Source: UBA11524 sp051886675 (GTDB taxonomy: Bacteria > Bacillota > Clostridia > Christensenellales > Aristaeellaceae). Taken from it: a stretch of DNA of 43,028 nucleotides. The position numbers and the translations under genes are program-made. Each line of letters starts with the position of its first letter. Position 1 is the stretch's first letter. Positions 40,101 to 43,028 of the stretch are shown here, one piece after another. The stretch is from positions 1-43,028 of the forward strand of contig JBJEYH010000332.1 in NCBI GenBank assembly GCA_051886675.1. The letters run 5' to 3'. The notes below the pieces were generated by a model that did not search any database, had not been told where the DNA came from, and saw only the letters and a program-made list of their open reading frames with translations.

Positions 40101-43028
40101 ATTCCCTGACCGTGACCATCACCCTCCTGGACGACAATGGCCAGGTGCTTGCCTCCGACTCCAGGAATGGCGTCATCCTTGAGGTGCTGAAGAAGTCCGT
40201 GAACATCACCGCCGCGGTGGATTACACCGACGCGGTGGACGGCATCTACATCGCCTACGGCACGCCGCTTTCCAATGTGAAGCTGACCGGCACCGCCACT
40301 GATGAGGAGGGCAACCCTGTCACGGGTACCTTTGCCTGGGCGGAGCCGGACGCCGTGCCCCTTGCCTCCAACAACGACAAGGCCGTATACAAGGTTGTGT
40401 TCACGCCGGACGAAGCTTTCGTCTCCACCTGCAGCACCGCCGAAACCCTGGTGGCTGTGACCACGCAGATCGGCGTGAAGGTGATGGCGAAGGCGCGCTA
40501 CACCGAGTACAGTGCTGCCCCGATGCCTGAATCCGCGATCTGGTTCTACGGCGCCAACAAGGAGACGGGTGAGCAGGTCGGCACGGTGGTCACCATCACG
40601 GGCGGCGTGCTTGAGCAGACCAGCATCGAGCCCGGCCCCTGCACTGTGACGCTGACGGACTTCGAGTCGATCACCATCACCGGCGTCACCGGCGACAGCA
40701 AGTATGCCGTCGACACCTCGGACATTTCCACCACCTTCGAGATCACCCGCGCGTCGGCAAGGATCCTCGGCCAGGTGGAGTATAGTGCGACGGTTGATAC
40801 CATGCTGAACAGCCTGCCCATCAACCTGCGTGCCTCCACGCTCTATCAGAGCAACATCGCGGGTACCTTCAGCTGGGATGCCGGAAACGTCCAGCTGGAT
40901 ACCCTGGGCACCTTCACCTACGTTATCACCTTCACCCCCGACGATCTGATCCACTATGCGCCCTACTCCCGCGATATCACGATCCATGTGCTGAAGAAGG
41001 TTGTGACGGCGCCGGGCATCGAGACCTCCATCACCTACGATGGCAAGGCTCATGTGCCCAATATCTCCGAGACGGACGACTACACCGTGACCGGCAATGA
41101 GGCCCACACGGATGCCGGCACCTACCTGGTCACCCTGACGCTGAAGAACCCCGAGAAGTGCTGCTGGTCCGACGATGCCACCAACGCCTCCAAGACGCTG
41201 ACCTACACCATCAAGCCTGCGGATCTGACCATGCAGATGGGCAGCAACTTCCAGGTTACGCACCTGTCCTACGGCCAGCAGCTTTCCGGCGAGGCAACGC
41301 TATCCAGCAATGCCGCTCGTGACGGCATCTACAAGGTCGCCAATGACATGATCATGAACCTGAACGTGCTTGACATCAACGGCAATGATGTCCCCGGCAA
41401 GTGGGTGTGGGATGATTCGGCGTACGTGTACAGGCTGCTGGACGCCAGCTCCGCCTCCACAACGGATACGGGCATCTCCTCCACCACCGGCTACGAGGTG
41501 CATGCCACCTACCAGCTGGAAACGGAGGATCCCAACTACAACGCGCTGGGCTACACCTTCCATGTGGATGTGGAGCGCGTGGTGCCGGTTGTGGAGCAAT
41601 GCACCTTCGCGATTCTGGAAGGCGCCGTGTACATGCCTGCGACGGAAGAGCAGGTGAACCCGTTGAACGATTTCACCCCCATCTTCACCGACAGCAGCGT
41701 CAAGCCCACCAACCCCAACGACCCCACCATGACCGTGGATGGTACGCTGAAGTGGGAAGGCACGGAGCCGGACGAGAATGGCGAGGAATCGAAGCGGTAC
41801 TTCTCCGCTTCCCAGACCTTTGCCTCTGCGGTGTTCACGCCCACGGACACGGTGAACTACCTGTCGCCCACGGTTCAGGTGCCTGTGACGTTCAAGTCCA
41901 CGCTGGATGTGGATCTCTATGGCTACCCCGGCTACATCTGCACCGACGCGAGCGCTGACGCCTTTACTGACTACGTCTCCACCACGTGGACACCTACTGC
42001 CAACATTCCGGTGGATTCGCATGCCTACATCGGTGAGGATCTGATCGGTATTGCCACGATCAGGGTCTATGCCTATATGAATGGCGGATACCAGCGCGTG
42101 CTTGATACATCGTATCGTTACAATACGGACACGCACAAGCATCTGGGAAGCATGTCCATTGAATTTACTGGCGATGTAGAGGTCCTGGGCGGTTGGAATG
42201 CTAATTTTACTTCGCCCACAACACCTGCAATTTCTTACAACCTTTCGATGCCTGGCACGATCTACGATACCTGGATGCGCCACGATCTGCGAATCGAGAT
42301 TTACTTCGGCTATGTCAAGACGAACCTGGATAGTCCCGAGTCAATCATCGAACAGATCACTTCTGGTTCGTCGTCTTACTCCCTGCGCAGCCGTACGCTT
42401 GCCCTCGCCGTGGACGAGGCGCTTGCGGAAGCCACGCTTGAGCCTACGCCCGCTCCTACTCCCGAGGTCATCGAGCGCGTCGTGACCATCGAGCCGGAGC
42501 AGGCGTCCGGGAAGGCTGACGATGTGTGGCAGATCCAGCTGGAAGAAGGCCAGAAGAAGGTCAGGTTCAACTGGAATGCCCGCCAGGATGCCACCGAGTA
42601 CCTGGTGTACGCCCTCAGGCTGGACGTGGAGGACGATGAAAAGGACGAGATCGAGCCTGAGCTGATTGCCCGGACCACCGACCAGTTCATCGAGCTGAGG
42701 GCAGCGGATTACGCGGAGGGAATCTACGCGCTGTACGTTGGCGCGGTGCTGGCGGACGGCAGCGTAACCTGGAGCGAAGCGCAGTTCGAGCTGCTCGCCT
42801 ACGTGGCGCCCACTGCCGAACCCACCGTGGAACCCACCGCTGAGCCCACCGAGGAACCCACCGAGGAGCCCACCGCTGAGCCCACCGAGGAACCCACCGA
42901 GGAGCCCACCACTGAGCCCACCGAGGCTCCGACGGCCGAGCCCACCGCTGAGCCCACCGAGGCTCCGACGGCCGAGCCCACCGCTGAGCCCACCGAGGCT
43001 CCGACGGCCGAGCCCACCGCCGAGCCCA
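34121..43028 (+). CDS. Giant secreted InlB-repeat surface protein, 3' end outside window
   Basis: An open frame of at least 2,969 codons without a stop. AGGAGG (34105-34110) lies 10 nt before ATG 34121. Signal peptide about residues 1-27 (SFA/ES cleavage likely). Residues 30-140 are helical; 150-300 look like beta-helix. InlB/Listeria-Bacteroides-like repeats (pattern GYxFxGWxxD...DMTLYAxW) lie at about 302-370, 376-447, 1516-1586, 1586-1692, 1694-1769, 1769-1849 and 1849-1922. About 450-1515 is not assigned; 760-1070 is beta-rich. MBG-like beta modules follow (about 2020-2610). A more AT-rich segment occurs at about 2622-2760, an Fn3-like module near 2786-2890, and a Glu-Pro-Thr repeat tail from about 2895. 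The role is probably adhesion or matrix binding; no sortase or wall anchor is visible because the end is missing. Confidence 0.93.
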   Translation, partial: MKAYLRRILSMVLVIALFTSCCLTSFAESVGGGQDATGSSAFTYTGNATWAQAGKQVAGMLSLIAEDAADIDLSAYSARIRNLSLEDDSVYLAILAEKGYLPDEPAQIDPAAAITADEYILLMAAAFPTVVGSQAAIDSLQGEADPGNIAIMGDNLSMTTMLPERLAVVGGDNVSLTAVNAEGLSLNAAGSIDLSGCEITRVHIQDTVGATAAQQGTDHSLVYLHMDSSTQLPEVIVKSADEVVIEGSGALGVVRVQETVGALTVRATASIINETTAPIDVTGPDAQTVTLQPGEQVDFVLSKWLVSFVTEGTPVETQEIAPGGMVNYASAVTTLDGKVFTAWYEDADYTEPVSRLSTVNRQMTLYARFVSADEAVTVTFETFGGRQLSPMVFAKGEYLLTKPVESLYTSKDGYSFGGWCVDEDCTTAFGYTDPIDEDMTLYAMYSSYEQIVQEDPGTVAELELADGAQTIGLILPDGMTANEALNSITVEAGTGLEVPVIAVRDTGSGAELYCADGFTPGSTFTLYVQDGVQFAGYPEYIDTLSVSVYREQVEILKFAEDLIYVLWDNVTDYTPVSKTDVEYTTTIDDNGTVHDLSVDNDAEGNVIPGTLIMTGEVNFQPEQVVVFYDGEINRDEDTIESWEGGDLAGYVLFAEIQSTTARPDGTTEVTFRYADPEDYIAELDLHTTQEVNLEEQLTAEQIEQIEKAIAAQLAANDELKAQMLVAVMTSAETQQLLDDKYGEGTYSLAALVPVVSDPQLDVKLTVKDKTATAGIGVGITVSLYWPQGLLAEITPYLYFEQQLTLDVNMDGGFLWLDMSVLFRTKTTVSLQIKATTGDTMDDVFDEALDTLREIVQADGTAVEEYDYQEAADSLMNTMSELIDAELEYQDLFAVPLFKYKVTYYGIITFGINVELIAQAAVVATFGVTVTAEYGQKIGFCYNFLKFKGGSYKEKLASEVTTEVYLLGKMGVRVGISIIFSIKLLQNVTVSTIGSIYAYVELAGMFFYTYALSADGGNMAGALYLEVGIDAEIELALEVEIFIISRELNWTVWSDRWPLYSLTRGMTMSVVQTSELEEMWALSTTDADGKTSYPFRYLPMKTYDMLTAECTENQLLLENLQEGSVTAKLTLENIVINGEHVTADDPRTSVMYVGDGVNGKVGVVYADELAAASYQVTDYQCDVVLTYENSNRSELIKFYQKSFPLSREFRMATTTVNVNIALYDWCAHSWGIESAEWDNVSVFATTFENTHVLGCPVEPTATGEIDLDAVIAAVKAQYPELADMTLSWFTPTLNQVDRTVQYSVPLISKLCYITPESGTVRYDVFSTTTEYNLTFNLFVNRFPGYTGDVTYILEASEASADTVFTVTASNGETMTFQPVEGETGRWMLTVSRAAFNGTECPVMLKAGSNAAVSTGLVITGREADSEVILTLGDITRSLTVTAGEGIAGWDITSHTLEEMSAIIPGDRVFITAELEDGYSGVRLTSKPEGLKYYTDGNRISFNMPSYDVKVTLEGVRSCQVDFLYNYGSLGTYAIDYTNAGDTVLQPADPYVAGLTFAGWYDNAACEGEPFDFTQAVEEDVILYANWYVNVTVDFGGATGPAAYVTNRSSVDVDGDIMEVIESALIFPGDSSNYSSFTYATHKVGDTALEYVLPNYSGYDFMGWYLTPDFSGEAVKPETYVLTGGVTFYACWKQIAVLTYELNYGEQELPYAMSLEHVGEPLIYIPENPVRENYDFLGWFRLPNGGEVNRVTLDENYVVEGTMTLYACWAPTEYAIRYVLGDNGVNNAANPASHTIESGSLPLYAPTRASYNFLGWEVAGIDALDVDAEGNVSIPAGLAGDITLTALWEPVEYSIAYELIRGETAQSNPTAYTVESDDITLSNPVADGYEFTGWTGTGLDGKTITVTIPRGSSGDRQYTATWLPTDPTDRMVAEALEVIPDPYTVDLADFTGVADYVAAAEAALAADDYFSTYADHLTVTAVQEGDPTSTDTAMRYSLTVTITLLDDNGQVLASDSRNGVILEVLKKSVNITAAVDYTDAVDGIYIAYGTPLSNVKLTGTATDEEGNPVTGTFAWAEPDAVPLASNNDKAVYKVVFTPDEAFVSTCSTAETLVAVTTQIGVKVMAKARYTEYSAAPMPESAIWFYGANKETGEQVGTVVTITGGVLEQTSIEPGPCTVTLTDFESITITGVTGDSKYAVDTSDISTTFEITRASARILGQVEYSATVDTMLNSLPINLRASTLYQSNIAGTFSWDAGNVQLDTLGTFTYVITFTPDDLIHYAPYSRDITIHVLKKVVTAPGIETSITYDGKAHVPNISETDDYTVTGNEAHTDAGTYLVTLTLKNPEKCCWSDDATNASKTLTYTIKPADLTMQMGSNFQVTHLSYGQQLSGEATLSSNAARDGIYKVANDMIMNLNVLDINGNDVPGKWVWDDSAYVYRLLDASSASTTDTGISSTTGYEVHATYQLETEDPNYNALGYTFHVDVERVVPVVEQCTFAILEGAVYMPATEEQVNPLNDFTPIFTDSSVKPTNPNDPTMTVDGTLKWEGTEPDENGEESKRYFSASQTFASAVFTPTDTVNYLSPTVQVPVTFKSTLDVDLYGYPGYICTDASADAFTDYVSTTWTPTANIPVDSHAYIGEDLIGIATIRVYAYMNGGYQRVLDTSYRYNTDTHKHLGSMSIEFTGDVEVLGGWNANFTSPTTPAISYNLSMPGTIYDTWMRHDLRIEIYFGYVKTNLDSPESIIEQITSGSSSYSLRSRTLALAVDEALAEATLEPTPAPTPEVIERVVTIEPEQASGKADDVWQIQLEEGQKKVRFNWNARQDATEYLVYALRLDVEDDEKDEIEPELIARTTDQFIELRAADYAEGIYALYVGAVLADGSVTWSEAQFELLAYVAPTAEPTVEPTAEPTEEPTEEPTAEPTEEPTEEPTTEPTEAPTAEPTAEPTEAPTAEPTAEPTEAPTAEPTAEP
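42921..43028 (+). repeat. 36-bp tandem repeats in the PT-rich tail
   Basis: Three consecutive 36-bp units start at 42921, 42957 and 42993, the last cut by the window edge with near-identical sequence. Each encodes a 12-residue Glu/Ala-Pro-Thr unit. Upstream (from about 42812), shorter GAGCCCACC/GAACCCACC units repeat irregularly. Copy number could vary by slippage. Confidence 0.85.

Noticed and set aside
33977..41263. Minus-strand open frame of 2,428 residues
   Set aside because: It lies opposite the giant surface protein gene. The plus-strand frame has a signal peptide, ribosome site and InlB repeats. The minus translation is Gly/His/Val/Leu-rich with no domain, as expected from the antisense of GC-biased codons.
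42812..43028. CRISPR-like array
   Set aside because: Repeats are contiguous, in frame and encode Glu-Pro-Thr units; there are no unique spacers and no cas genes.

Overview
The window is GC-rich, densely packed bacterial DNA. It most likely comes from an anaerobic gut- or rumen-type member of the Clostridia (Firmicutes), possibly near Christensenellales. The reasons are consensus AGGAGG ribosome sites, TTGACA/TATAAT promoters (often extended -10), a DnaD/DnaI primosome pair, Pro-Thr-rich secreted proteins with InlB-type repeats, and a peptidoglycan-binding L,D-transpeptidase. The placement is inference; no rRNA or tRNA is present.

Layout. 1-3.6 kb: the 3' part of an NAD-type malic enzyme, a GNAT acetyltransferase and a four-repeat L,D-transpeptidase. 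3.6-7.4 kb: a small Cys-rich protein, then a methionine-uptake operon metQ-metN-metI. Two features of this operon stand out. An unlisted 30-codon leader ORF (4336-4428) has 7 Met and 7 Cys among codons 7-24 and lies just before an intrinsic terminator, which looks like ribosome-mediated attenuation. The MetQ-like binding protein is circularly permuted: the usual C-terminal lobe comes first and the usual N-terminal lobe second. 7.4-14.2 kb: a hairpin-rich spacer, a methyltransferase, an XRE regulator facing uvrB, and a four-gene set (two membrane proteins, a metallophosphoesterase, an inositol-phosphatase-family enzyme). 14.2-17.0 kb, minus strand: DnaD-like protein, DnaI-like helicase loader and a cysteine-less ArsC/Spx-like protein, translationally coupled.

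17.1-26.6 kb: a ten-gene operon for an Mrp/Mnh-type cation/proton antiporter complex (E, F, G, MbhD-like, an MbhE-MnhB fusion, C) with four consecutive NuoL/M/N-type subunits. Each of the four keeps the TM5 Glu and TM7 Lys. It starts at a strong promoter whose spacer carries a palindrome. 26.6-31.5 kb, minus strand: a Gld-type ABC exporter (ATPase, permease, GldG-like and DUF4340 proteins). 31.6-34.1 kb: a TetR regulator coupled to a regulator with a DNA-binding motif at each end, then a small unknown protein.

34.1 kb to the end: one open reading frame of at least 2,969 codons that runs off the window. It encodes a giant secreted protein with a signal peptide, seven InlB/Listeria-Bacteroides-like repeats, MBG-like beta modules, a segment of different codon usage and a repetitive Glu-Pro-Thr tail. 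The large opposite-strand ORF over this gene is a shadow. No CRISPR array, transposase, tRNA or rRNA was seen.
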